From: Butyrivibrio hungatei NK4A153
GTDB taxonomy: Bacteria; Bacillota; Clostridia; Lachnospirales; Lachnospiraceae
Assembly: GCF_000424465.1 (NCBI RefSeq)
Contig: NZ_AUJY01000001.1
Span: 535,155 to 599,154, forward strand
Length of the DNA: 64,000 nucleotides
Direction: 5' to 3'
The position numbers and the translations under genes are program-made. Shown here piece by piece: positions 25,657-32,802 of the stretch; position 1 is the stretch's first letter; each line of letters begins with the position of its first letter. The notes below the pieces were generated by a model. That model did no database searches. It worked only from the letters and a program-made list of their open reading frames with translations, and was not told the origin of the DNA.

Positions 25657-25686
25657 AGTATAATACGAACAAATATTTGCGAACAA
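25657..25686 (-). promoter_or_regulatory. Predicted promoter of the LysM gene
   Basis: On the minus strand TTGTTC (25686-25681), an 18-base spacer and TATACT (25662-25657). Two back-to-back SOS-like boxes (25666-25679 and 25680-25693) cover the spacer and the -35 box, the expected place for LexA repression. Confidence 0.55.
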
Positions 25687-25764
25687 CCGTTCTGTTATCA
25701 TGATATCGAACAAACATTCGCTTGTCAAGAAAAATCAGAACATATTTTCGCGAACAAATATTTG
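25666..25764. promoter_or_regulatory. Five SOS (LexA) boxes in the lexA/LysM intergenic region
   Basis: Five 14-base elements fit (C/A)GAACAnnnnTTYK: 25666-25679, 25680-25693, 25707-25720, 25737-25750 and 25751-25764. The outer four form two exactly abutting pairs, one on each promoter, with a single box between. They resemble the Gram-positive LexA site (CGAAC, four bases, GTTCG), with variable right half-sites. LexA encoded to the right is the obvious binder. Confidence 0.85.
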
Positions 25765-25790
25765 TGTTTTGAATTTCTCTATGATATACT
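25762..25790 (+). promoter_or_regulatory. Predicted lexA promoter
   Basis: TTGTGT (25762-25767), a 17-base spacer and TATACT (25785-25790), with an upstream TG making an extended -10. The -35 overlaps the last SOS-like box, consistent with autorepression. Confidence 0.55.
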
Positions 25791-25812
25791 TGGATTAGAT
25801 TAGGAGGTTATT

Positions 25813-26433
25813 ATGGACAAGAGCAAACTTACACCAATTCAGGAAAAGATCCTCGATTATATCAAGGAAGAGACATTAACAAAAGGCTTTCCTCCGTCAG
25901 TTCGCGATATTTGCGCTGCGGTCAATCTTAAATCAACATCTTCTGTTTTCACACATCTCGGTAATCTGGAGAAAAAGGGATATATAAAGCGCGACCCCAC
26001 CAAGCCGCGTGCTATCACTATCTGTGATGACAGTTTCAATATGATAAGGACGGAAATTGTCAGTATTCCTGTCGTAGGCCAGGTTGCTGCAGGTACTCCT
26101 ATCCTTGCGGAAGAAAATATCGATTCTTACATTCCGATTCCAGCTTCAATGTGCCCTAAGGGCTCTGATGCATTTATACTGAATGTAAAAGGCGATTCAA
26201 TGATCAACGCCGGAATATATAATGGAGATCAGATCTTTGTTGAGGTCTGCAATACTGCCAAGAACGGCGACCAGGTTGTAGCTCTTATCGATGATTCCGC
26301 TACCGTTAAGACTTTTTATAAAGAGAACAATCGCATCAGACTTCAGCCTGAAAACGATACTATGGATCCTATAATCGTTGATGACTGCAAGATTCTTGGG
26401 AAAGTATTCGGTGTAATGAGATTTTACAGATAA
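25813..26433 (+). CDS. lexA: SOS repressor LexA
   Basis: 206 residues. The N-terminal winged helix-turn-helix (about 1-70, with PPSVRDICAAVNLKSTSSVFTHL) is followed by the S24 autocleavage domain. The scissile Ala-Gly is in QVAAGTP (about 93-94), and the Ser/Lys pair is S129 (KGDSMI) and K166 (ATVKTF). RecA-stimulated self-cleavage is expected. AGGAGG precedes the ATG. It is divergent from the LysM gene and most likely controls both. Confidence 0.97.
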   Translation: MDKSKLTPIQEKILDYIKEETLTKGFPPSVRDICAAVNLKSTSSVFTHLGNLEKKGYIKRDPTKPRAITICDDSFNMIRTEIVSIPVVGQVAAGTPILAEENIDSYIPIPASMCPKGSDAFILNVKGDSMINAGIYNGDQIFVEVCNTAKNGDQVVALIDDSATVKTFYKENNRIRLQPENDTMDPIIVDDCKILGKVFGVMRFYR

Positions 26434-26453
26434 AACAAGAAAAGTATATAGAT

Positions 26454-26495
26454 AACGGTCGGATTGATTCATATCAGAATCAGTCCGACCGTTTT
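26454..26495. terminator. Terminator between lexA and rsfS
   Basis: A 17-base-pair stem with one G-U pair (arms 26454-26470 and 26477-26493; core CGGTCGGATTG) and a 6-base loop, followed by TT and a T-rich stretch. It lies between convergent genes and probably ends lexA; the minus-strand side is less U-rich. Confidence 0.85.
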
Positions 26496-26518
26496 ATTTC
26501 GCTGTTAAATTAGAATGA

Positions 26519-26881
26519 TCAGTTAAGACTGTCTTTCTCTATCGGCTTTCCATCGCGCCATATTCTCTCAAGATCGTAAAATACTCTGTTCTCGCTGTCA
26601 AAAACATGAACAATAATATCGCCGAAATCAAGAAGAATCCAATTGGCTGATTCATAGCCCTCAACGTTCTTTGTGAGGAATCCGGCTCTTCCGAGAGCAT
26701 CCTGAACGCTGTCTGCCATTGCCTGAACCTGACTGGAGTTGGTTCCGTTTGCAATGATAAAGTAATCTGCAAGTGTAGAAATTTCGCTTATATCAATGGC
26801 GTGAACATCAATTCCTTTTCTGTCTTCCAATGCTTCCATCGCCATCAAAGCCATTTTCTTTGAGTTCTCAATATCTGACAT
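26519..26881 (-). CDS. rsfS: Ribosome silencing factor RsfS
   Basis: 120 residues from ATG 26881 (GAGGTG just upstream; the longer ORF would overlap yqeK). RsfS binds L14 and blocks subunit joining in starvation. Motifs: LADYFIIANGTNSSQV, NWILLDFGDIIVHVF and the final YDLERIWRDG. It is last in the obgE-yhbY-nadD-yqeK-rsfS run, a conserved Bacillota order. Confidence 0.95.
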   Translation of the reverse strand: MSDIENSKKMALMAMEALEDRKGIDVHAIDISEISTLADYFIIANGTNSSQVQAMADSVQDALGRAGFLTKNVEGYESANWILLDFGDIIVHVFDSENRVFYDLERIWRDGKPIEKDSLN

Positions 26882-26894
26882 ATTCACCTCGTTC

Positions 26895-27476
26895 TTAATT
26901 ATAGTATTTCTTATAGAACTCATAAGCTTTCATGGTGGTATCATCGCACTCTTTACCTATGGTCCTTAAATAAATGATCGAATTATGCAATATATGCGCA
27001 AGACACTTGTCTAAGTCTTCAAAAGCTTCTTTTCTGATTATATTCATATCATCTAAAGGCTTTCTGTTCGGCTCTATGAAATCCGCGATATATACGATTT
27101 TTTCAAGAAGAGACATATTTTCCCTTCCTGTTGTGTGATATCTTATTGCATTTAATATCTCGGGATCGCGAACTTCATATTTGGTGCTTGCTATATAGAT
27201 TCCTGCCTTTGCATGAAGAAGTGAATGGTTTCTTCTTTCTACATCGGTGACTTCTATATTGTTTTTTTCACATATACTAAGCTGTTCATCGTGAGACAAG
27301 CATTTGGCGCAATCGTGCAAGAAGCCTGCTATAAGTGCTTTATCAACATTTGCACCGTGTACCATCGCAAGAGATGCGCTTGTATAGGCAACTCCCAATG
27401 TGTGATCGTATCTGTCGGGCTTTAATTCCTTTTCGAGTTCTTTTCTAAGCTTCTGAGTAATTTCCAAGGTCTTCAT
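26895..27476 (-). CDS. yqeK: HD-domain diadenosine tetraphosphatase YqeK
   Basis: 193 residues with the HD motif in FLHDCAKCL and the downstream HSLLHAKAG and RYHTTGR histidines. YqeK proteins hydrolyse Ap4A symmetrically to ADP. The start overlaps the nadD stop by 4 bases, a coupling seen in many Bacillota. No membrane segment. Confidence 0.93.
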   Translation of the reverse strand: MKTLEITQKLRKELEKELKPDRYDHTLGVAYTSASLAMVHGANVDKALIAGFLHDCAKCLSHDEQLSICEKNNIEVTDVERRNHSLLHAKAGIYIASTKYEVRDPEILNAIRYHTTGRENMSLLEKIVYIADFIEPNRKPLDDMNIIRKEAFEDLDKCLAHILHNSIIYLRTIGKECDDTTMKAYEFYKKYYN

Positions 27477-28081
27477 TTATATAATCCTTTTAAACAAATA
27501 AACTCTATACACTCTTTTGGAACCATATATTTAATGCTTCTGCCCGTTCGCACTCTTTTTCTGATCTCCTGAGACGAAATGTCCACTCTGTTAAAAGTAA
27601 GTAGCTGAATATCAACATCGTACTGTTTAAGCAGCTTTCTTCTCACATTATCAAGTGCAGCCACATCATGATTATCTCTTACGGCAGCTAAAATGGTGCA
27701 TGACTGCAAAAGCTCTTTTGAATTATACCAGGTCTCTATATCGACGACGGCGTCTCCGCCAAGTATCAGATACAATTCATCGCCGGGATACATTCCCTTT
27801 AAGTCCTTGATCACATCGTATGTATAGGTTCCTTTGGGCTTATCAATCTCAATTCTTGAACATGTAAAATACGGATTGTCTTTAATTGCCATCTTGACCA
27901 TGTTATATCTGATATCGCCTGATGATAAATTATTGCCCTTCATAAGATGAGCAAGTTTTTCGGGAATAAAAATTACTCTGTCCAAACCATATTGCTCCCT
28001 TGCGGCTTCTCCCAAAAGAAGATGTCCGTAGTGAATGGGATCAAAATTTCCAATAAGAATACCGATCTTTCTGCCAGCCAT
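27473..28081 (-). CDS. nadD: Nicotinate-nucleotide adenylyltransferase
   Basis: 202 residues; adenylates nicotinate mononucleotide in NAD synthesis. The nucleotidyltransferase motifs GNFDPIHYGHL at the N-terminus and ISSQEIRKRVRTGRSI near the end are intact. GGAGG lies upstream of the ATG. Coupled to yqeK. Confidence 0.95.
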   Translation of the reverse strand: MAGRKIGILIGNFDPIHYGHLLLGEAAREQYGLDRVIFIPEKLAHLMKGNNLSSGDIRYNMVKMAIKDNPYFTCSRIEIDKPKGTYTYDVIKDLKGMYPGDELYLILGGDAVVDIETWYNSKELLQSCTILAAVRDNHDVAALDNVRRKLLKQYDVDIQLLTFNRVDISSQEIRKRVRTGRSIKYMVPKECIEFICLKGLYK

Positions 28082-28109
28082 AAGAGTGCCTCCGTAATGA
28101 TAAAAAATA

Positions 28110-28424
28110 TCAATTTATAGCCTTCTTGGTTCTAGGTAAAACAATCTTTGGTTCATCCTTGAAAGGCTTGTATAAAACAAATTTTCTTCCGATAACCTGT
28201 ACAAGATCCGAACGTGTTCTTTCTGAAACCATTATCGCAACATTTGACACGTCATCCATGCAGTTCTTCAAAACTGTAATCTTTACAAGCTCGTGTGTAT
28301 TGAATGTTTCAGCAATAGCATCTATTATTTCGGGAGTCACAGTTGACTTCCCTATCTGAAAAACAGGATCAAGGTCAGCCGCAAGGCTCTTTAAATATGC
28401 TCTTTGTTTACTTGTCAAAGTCAT
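28110..28424 (-). CDS. yhbY: CRM-domain RNA-binding protein YhbY
   Basis: 104 residues, a single CRM domain (LTSKQRAYLKSLA at the start and the QIGKSTVTPEII segment with the G-K-S loop). Associated with ribosome assembly. The ATG overlaps the obgE stop by one base. Usual neighbour of obgE and nadD in Bacillota. Confidence 0.93.
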   Translation of the reverse strand: MTLTSKQRAYLKSLAADLDPVFQIGKSTVTPEIIDAIAETFNTHELVKITVLKNCMDDVSNVAIMVSERTRSDLVQVIGRKFVLYKPFKDEPKIVLPRTKKAIN

Positions 28425-29782
28425 TATGTTTCATCCTCTTCATCGTCATATTCATCTGTATCGTTAGCAGGAACAGTATCCGCATTGCGATAGTATTCAA
28501 AGCTGTATCCGTACATTCTGACGGTATCACCTTCGTTAATATGGAGTTTCTCGAGCTCGTCAAGAATTCCGTTGTCCTTGAGGAAGTTCTGGAAGAATGC
28601 AAATCCCTTTTCGGATTCAAGGTTGGTGTAACCAAGCATCTTCTCAATCTTAGGTCCTTCAATGACAAATTCTTTCTCATCGCTATCATATGTTACCGTA
28701 AATGCTTCATCAGTATCACGGGCCATAGTCTCTGGGAAGAATTCCTGCTTGAATACAACAGCATCTTTTGGAAGTTCATCAAGGGTCCTACTTACATAGT
28801 ATAGCAGTTCCTTAATGCCTTTTCCAGTTAGTGTCGATGTGGCAAAAACCTTTACTCCGAGAGGCTCGTACTTCTCTCTTATCTTCTTAATGATGTCCGA
28901 ATCTTCGCCATCGGGAAGCATATCGATCTTATTTGCTGCGATTACCTGAGGTTTGCTTGATATATCTGCATTGTAGTTCTTAAGCTCCGCATTGATCGCT
29001 TCAATATCTTCCATTGGATCGCGGCCTTCAGTAGATGCCGCATCTACAACATGGATCATCATTCGGGTTCGCTCAATATGTCTCAAAAACTCGTGTCCAA
29101 GTCCCAGTCCTTCTGAAGCTCCCTCAATAAGTCCCGGAATATCCGCAACAACAAAACCTCTTGCATCAGAAAGATCGACAACACCGAGCATTGGTGACAA
29201 TGTGGTGAAGTGATAATTCGCAATCTTGGGCTTTGCATTGGATACCTTGGACAAAAAAGTTGATTTTCCAACATTTGGGAATCCTACAAGTCCTACGTCA
29301 GCAATGACCTTAAGCTCGAGCATAACTTCAAGCATAAGTGCCGGCTGACCGGGCTGAGCGTATTTTGGTGCCTGCATGGTGGAAGTTGCATAGTGCATAT
29401 TACCGTTTCCGCCTCTTCCGCCTTTTAATACAACAACCTTCTTGTTTTCTCCGCTCATATCGGCAATTACCTTTCCGGTATTTGCCTCTTTAATAACTGT
29501 TCCTTCAGGAACTTTTATATATAAATCCTCGCCATTTTTACCGTGGCAACGTCTCTTGTTTCCGTCCTGACCGTTTTGTGCTTTATATTTACCGCCGTAA
29601 TGAAAGTCTGCAAGTGTATTGATTCCTTCATCTACGACAAAAATTATATCGCCGCCTTTTCCGCCGTCACCGCCATCGGGGCCGCCGTTAGGCACATATT
29701 TCTCTCTTCGAAACGAAACGTGTCCGTCTCCGCCTTTTCCGCTTTGTATAAAGATTTTTGCTTTATCTACAAATACCGGCAT
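28424..29782 (-). CDS. obgE: GTPase ObgE (CgtA)
   Basis: Ribosome-assembly and stress GTPase. 452 residues from ATG 29782 (AAAGGA upstream). The Gly-rich Obg fold occupies about 1-158 (GKGGDGHVSFRREK, GGDGGKGGD). The GTPase domain follows, with GFPNVGKST, DIPGLIEGA and AANKID. The C-terminal OCT domain ends in an acidic tail of mostly Asp and Glu. Located between rpmA and yhbY, the standard order. Confidence 0.97.
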   Translation of the reverse strand: MPVFVDKAKIFIQSGKGGDGHVSFRREKYVPNGGPDGGDGGKGGDIIFVVDEGINTLADFHYGGKYKAQNGQDGNKRRCHGKNGEDLYIKVPEGTVIKEANTGKVIADMSGENKKVVVLKGGRGGNGNMHYATSTMQAPKYAQPGQPALMLEVMLELKVIADVGLVGFPNVGKSTFLSKVSNAKPKIANYHFTTLSPMLGVVDLSDARGFVVADIPGLIEGASEGLGLGHEFLRHIERTRMMIHVVDAASTEGRDPMEDIEAINAELKNYNADISSKPQVIAANKIDMLPDGEDSDIIKKIREKYEPLGVKVFATSTLTGKGIKELLYYVSRTLDELPKDAVVFKQEFFPETMARDTDEAFTVTYDSDEKEFVIEGPKIEKMLGYTNLESEKGFAFFQNFLKDNGILDELEKLHINEGDTVRMYGYSFEYYRNADTVPANDTDEYDDEEDET

Positions 29783-29863
29783 AATCAAATTCCTTTCGGA
29801 TAAATTTCCTAAGATTAAAAATATGGGCTTCAAACATTTTAGTTTGAAGCCCGTTTAGTTAAA

Positions 29864-30151
29864 TTACTTATTCTCTACAGGATGAACGCTAGCCTGCTTT
29901 TTATCTCTGCCCTTGCGCTCAAATCTAAGAACACCATCAACAAGTGCGTATAATGTGTCATCGCTACCGATTCCAACATTTACACCGGGATGAATGTGTG
30001 TTCCACGCTGTCTGTATAAAATATTACCGGCCTTAACGAACTGTCCGTCAGCTCTTTTTGCTCCAAGTCTCTTGGATTCTGAATCTCTACCGTTCTTGGT
30101 TGATCCTACACCCTTCTTATGAGCAAAAAATTGAAGGTTCATATTCAACAT
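29864..30151 (-). CDS. rpmA: 50S ribosomal protein L27 with cleavable N-terminus
   Basis: 95 residues. The N-terminal extension MLNMNLQFF is followed directly by [15 protein letters not shown], the normal mature start of L27. This is the Bacillota type in which the Prp protease cuts after the second Phe. prp is immediately upstream, so processing in this organism is strongly suggested. GGAGGGA precedes the ATG. Confidence 0.97.
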   Translation of the reverse strand: MLNMNLQFFAHKKGVGSTKNGRDSESKRLGAKRADGQFVKAGNILYRQRGTHIHPGVNVGIGSDDTLYALVDGVLRFERKGRDKKQASVHPVENK

Positions 30152-30154
30152 GAC

Positions 30155-30484
30155 TTATTCCCTCCTAAATTTAATGTTCAAAAATCTCTTACCGTACTCT
30201 CGGAATATACTATTAACACCAAGTTCATAGGATTTTAGAAGTAAATCCGCGTCCTTTGAAGGCTCTTGTTCAAAGGAGATTGAAATGTACCCGTCATCTT
30301 CATTCTGATCACAAGTAAATCTATCCTCGGTAAATCTTTCAAGCGAATTGATAAGATTTATCGTAAGAACAGATATCGCAGCACATACAATATCTTCGCC
30401 GCTGTCGGCAAAACCTGCATGTCCGCTACACTCAATTCTCTTATATGAATCTGCCATAGATTTGGTAATTGTAATAGTAGTCAT
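30155..30484 (-). CDS. prp: Ribosomal-processing cysteine protease Prp
   Basis: 109 residues. The catalytic His (SGHAGFA) and Cys (GEDIVCAAIS) of Prp are both present. Removes the N-terminal extension of L27, which is needed for peptidyl-transferase function. Between rplU and rpmA, the conserved order; 3 bases separate its stop from the rpmA start. Confidence 0.94.
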   Translation of the reverse strand: MTTITITKSMADSYKRIECSGHAGFADSGEDIVCAAISVLTINLINSLERFTEDRFTCDQNEDDGYISISFEQEPSKDADLLLKSYELGVNSIFREYGKRFLNIKFRRE

Positions 30485-30504
30485 TATTCCGCTTTGTAAA
30501 TAAA

Positions 30505-30813
30505 TTACATAGTGATCTTGTTAATCTTAACAAGTGTGAAAGGCTGTCTGTGACCATTCTTCTTGTGATAGCCAGTCTTTCTCTTGTACTTGTAAACAAC
30601 AACCTTCTTAGCACGGCCCTGCTCAACAACTGTTCCGCTAACCTTAGCTCCGCTAACATCGCCGGCAACCTTAAGTGCCTTGTCATCATTTACTGCAATA
30701 ACATTGTCAAATGTTACTTCTTTTCCGGGCTCTACATCAAGCTTCTCTACTTTGATCTCATCGCCCTCGGAAACTTTGTACTGCTTTCCACCAGTTACAA
30801 TAATTGCGTACAT
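30505..30813 (-). CDS. rplU: 50S ribosomal protein L21
   Basis: 102 residues, standard length (MYAIIVTGGKQYKVSEGD at the start; GYHKKNGHRQPFT near the end). First gene of the rplU-prp-rpmA operon. The AGGAGGT ribosome binding site lies directly after an attenuator-like leader hairpin and U run. Confidence 0.97.
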   Translation of the reverse strand: MYAIIVTGGKQYKVSEGDEIKVEKLDVEPGKEVTFDNVIAVNDDKALKVAGDVSGAKVSGTVVEQGRAKKVVVYKYKRKTGYHKKNGHRQPFTLVKINKITM

Positions 30814-30887
30814 AAGTTACCTCCTTCTTCAAAAAACTCGCTAACTTTGGCGGGATAAAACCACTTAAGCCTAGTTATGCGGCATAC
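30814..30887 (-). promoter_or_regulatory. Leader of the rplU operon with attenuator-like hairpin
   Basis: On the minus strand the predicted mRNA leader folds with CGCATAACT (plus 30881-30873) pairing to AGTTAGCG (30846-30839), 8 pairs with one bulged A, and an inner GGC/GCC pairing. A run of six U (plus 30836-30831) follows, just before the Shine-Dalgarno. This resembles a ribosomal-protein leader with premature termination, such as the L21 leader of Bacillota. The binding partner would be L21 by analogy. Confidence 0.6.
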
Positions 30888-30893
30888 CAAGAT

Positions 30894-30922
30894 ATAATAT
30901 CACTGATAAATACTGTTGTCAA
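30894..30922 (-). promoter_or_regulatory. Strong predicted promoter of rplU-prp-rpmA
   Basis: Minus strand TTGACA (30922-30917), a 17-base spacer and TATTAT (30899-30894). The -35 and most of the spacer lie within the last codons of the upstream RNase G gene. Confidence 0.75.
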
Positions 30923-32072
30923 CAGCTTTTTCGACATCCTTCAATATTTCTTTTAACGTTTTATCGTTTTTGTTTCGAGTAAGCTCCATAATGCCAAGCC
31001 CCGTCACATCTATGAAAACCGTATGTACCTGTTCATATTTGCAAAAGGCTTTAACTTTATGTATCAATTCTTCGTATTTTTCCTCGTCGTTCATATTGAT
31101 AAAATCGATGAGGATCATTCCTGTGAGATTCCTAAGGCGAATTTGCCTGAATATCTCATTTACCGCTTCAAGGTTTACCTTAAAGGCTATGTCATCTTTT
31201 CCCTTAATGGCCTTACCTGTATTTACATCAATCGCATTAAAGCTCTCAAGCTGCTCAATTATGATATATGCTCCGCTCTTAAGCCAGACTTTGCGGTGTT
31301 TCAAATCTTCAATCGCCGACTTTATCCCATGAATGCCCGTATCTTCTATAACAGAGAATTCCGTTTCGCCTCTGATCTTAAGGAAAGCTTCGGCATTTTC
31401 TATGAGCTGCCCGGTACTTCCGCTATCGGATCTGTGAATGCAACTGTATAGCGTTCTGTTTCTTCCTTCTGAAAGAATATCCGCAAGTTTATCAAGACAA
31501 GTTTTAAATGAAGCTTCGATCACATCACACGCTTCTTCATCTGCTATTTCGGAAGACTTCGTTCTTATGATGATCCCTGCCGTCGTATCCGAAAGCTTCT
31601 CGCGGTACTCATCCATTATGTTTTCATAATCAGCCTTTATCTTATCGGAAAGAAGCGCTCTGATATTGTCGGATAACTTTATTGATGAACCGACGCCGTA
31701 TTTTCCGAGGGTCACGGCAACATAATCATCCGAAACAGAAAGATTTGTCGTAAGCTTGGTCTTCTTGGTCTTTACAGCCTCAGATTCAACCTGAACAATA
31801 ACGTCGTCACCGTTTTTCAGAGTATCATCGCTTCCAAATGCGCGGCCTATAACGCAAGCGCCTGTTATGTTTTTGAGCGGCAGATATCCGGTCTTGTCCT
31901 TATCGTACCTGACAAATGCTGCGCCGATATTTTTAACTATATGATCGACTTTTGCGACATATATGTTTCCAAGTTCGTTCTCTCTTACAAAAGAAAGAAA
32001 CTCCATCTTGTTGCCTATAAACGCAGTAACGACCGGCGTATTTAAATATTCGGAAACTATGATCTCAGACAT
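30900..32072 (-). CDS. rng: Ribonuclease G/E family protein
   Basis: 390 residues, shorter than E. coli RNase G. S1-like RNA-binding region near the N-terminus (LGNIYVAKVDHIVKNIGAAFVRY), then the catalytic core with the metal-binding aspartates in IDVNTGKA and MILIDFINM. It processes rRNA or turns over mRNA in the families known. Its start overlaps the gene before it by 8 bases. Association with rplU and the TIGR03936/TIGR03960 pair is conserved in Clostridia. Confidence 0.92.
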   Translation of the reverse strand: MSEIIVSEYLNTPVVTAFIGNKMEFLSFVRENELGNIYVAKVDHIVKNIGAAFVRYDKDKTGYLPLKNITGACVIGRAFGSDDTLKNGDDVIVQVESEAVKTKKTKLTTNLSVSDDYVAVTLGKYGVGSSIKLSDNIRALLSDKIKADYENIMDEYREKLSDTTAGIIIRTKSSEIADEEACDVIEASFKTCLDKLADILSEGRNRTLYSCIHRSDSGSTGQLIENAEAFLKIRGETEFSVIEDTGIHGIKSAIEDLKHRKVWLKSGAYIIIEQLESFNAIDVNTGKAIKGKDDIAFKVNLEAVNEIFRQIRLRNLTGMILIDFINMNDEEKYEELIHKVKAFCKYEQVHTVFIDVTGLGIMELTRNKNDKTLKEILKDVEKAVDNSIYQ

Positions 32073-32793
32073 TTAAATAAAACCTCTTTTGGATATCATC
32101 TGTTATAAATGGCTCAATATAAGGTTTTCCGTCATTCTCAACATATCTGTAGATATCGAGCCTGTGTATAGCCATGGCGTGAGGAGCAAGTTCCTCTTTG
32201 ATATGGTCAAAAAAGCCCTGTAACAAAAGCGCAGGCTTTAAAGTTGCACTACTGCTCATGCTGAGCAAGAGCTCAATGTATCTTTCTTCCTTGTTAAAAG
32301 AAAAATCAAATATCAAGGGCTTCATATCAATTTCTTTTTCGCCCTTTTTGGTCTTCTTCATGGCAGGAAGTTTATCAAGCGCCAGATATTCTCTGAATTT
32401 CTCAATCCAGTCATATGTAGGCATGAATTTTTCTCTGAAAGAGATCCTGTATTTTGCGGCATATGCAGCGGTCATCGCCTTCTCATCGTTATCCGAAAGC
32501 TCTCTTATAGCGATGATTTCGATTCCCTCGTTCATGACAGAGTTTAATCTGTTCATGATATCTTCGGCGCTAACCATGCTATTTACGGAAATATCCATGT
32601 ATTCACCGTCGCTTGTCGCGCCTACACTGAGAGGCTGGGCAAAAGATATGATCTGATGCGGGCTGAAACCTTCAGAATACTTGATATCAACCTCAGCTCT
32701 TCTGATAGCCTTCTGAAAGTATCTCATAACATCAAGATGGCCGATAAATTTGATCGGACCGTTTTTGGAAAATTTAAGACGTAATTTATTCAT
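32065..32793 (-). CDS. TIGR03936-type protein (DUF2344), radical-SAM partner
   Basis: 242 residues starting LRLKFSKNGPIKFIGHLDVMR, typical of the TIGR03936/DUF2344 family. In some species this domain is fused to the radical-SAM protein encoded immediately upstream (here separate, 9 bases apart). The pair is conserved next to RNase G and is suspected to act on RNA or ribosomes; the reaction is unknown. Confidence 0.9.
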   Translation of the reverse strand: MNKLRLKFSKNGPIKFIGHLDVMRYFQKAIRRAEVDIKYSEGFSPHQIISFAQPLSVGATSDGEYMDISVNSMVSAEDIMNRLNSVMNEGIEIIAIRELSDNDEKAMTAAYAAKYRISFREKFMPTYDWIEKFREYLALDKLPAMKKTKKGEKEIDMKPLIFDFSFNKEERYIELLLSMSSSATLKPALLLQGFFDHIKEELAPHAMAIHRLDIYRYVENDGKPYIEPFITDDIQKRFYLNV

Positions 32794-32802
32794 TTAAACT
32801 TA

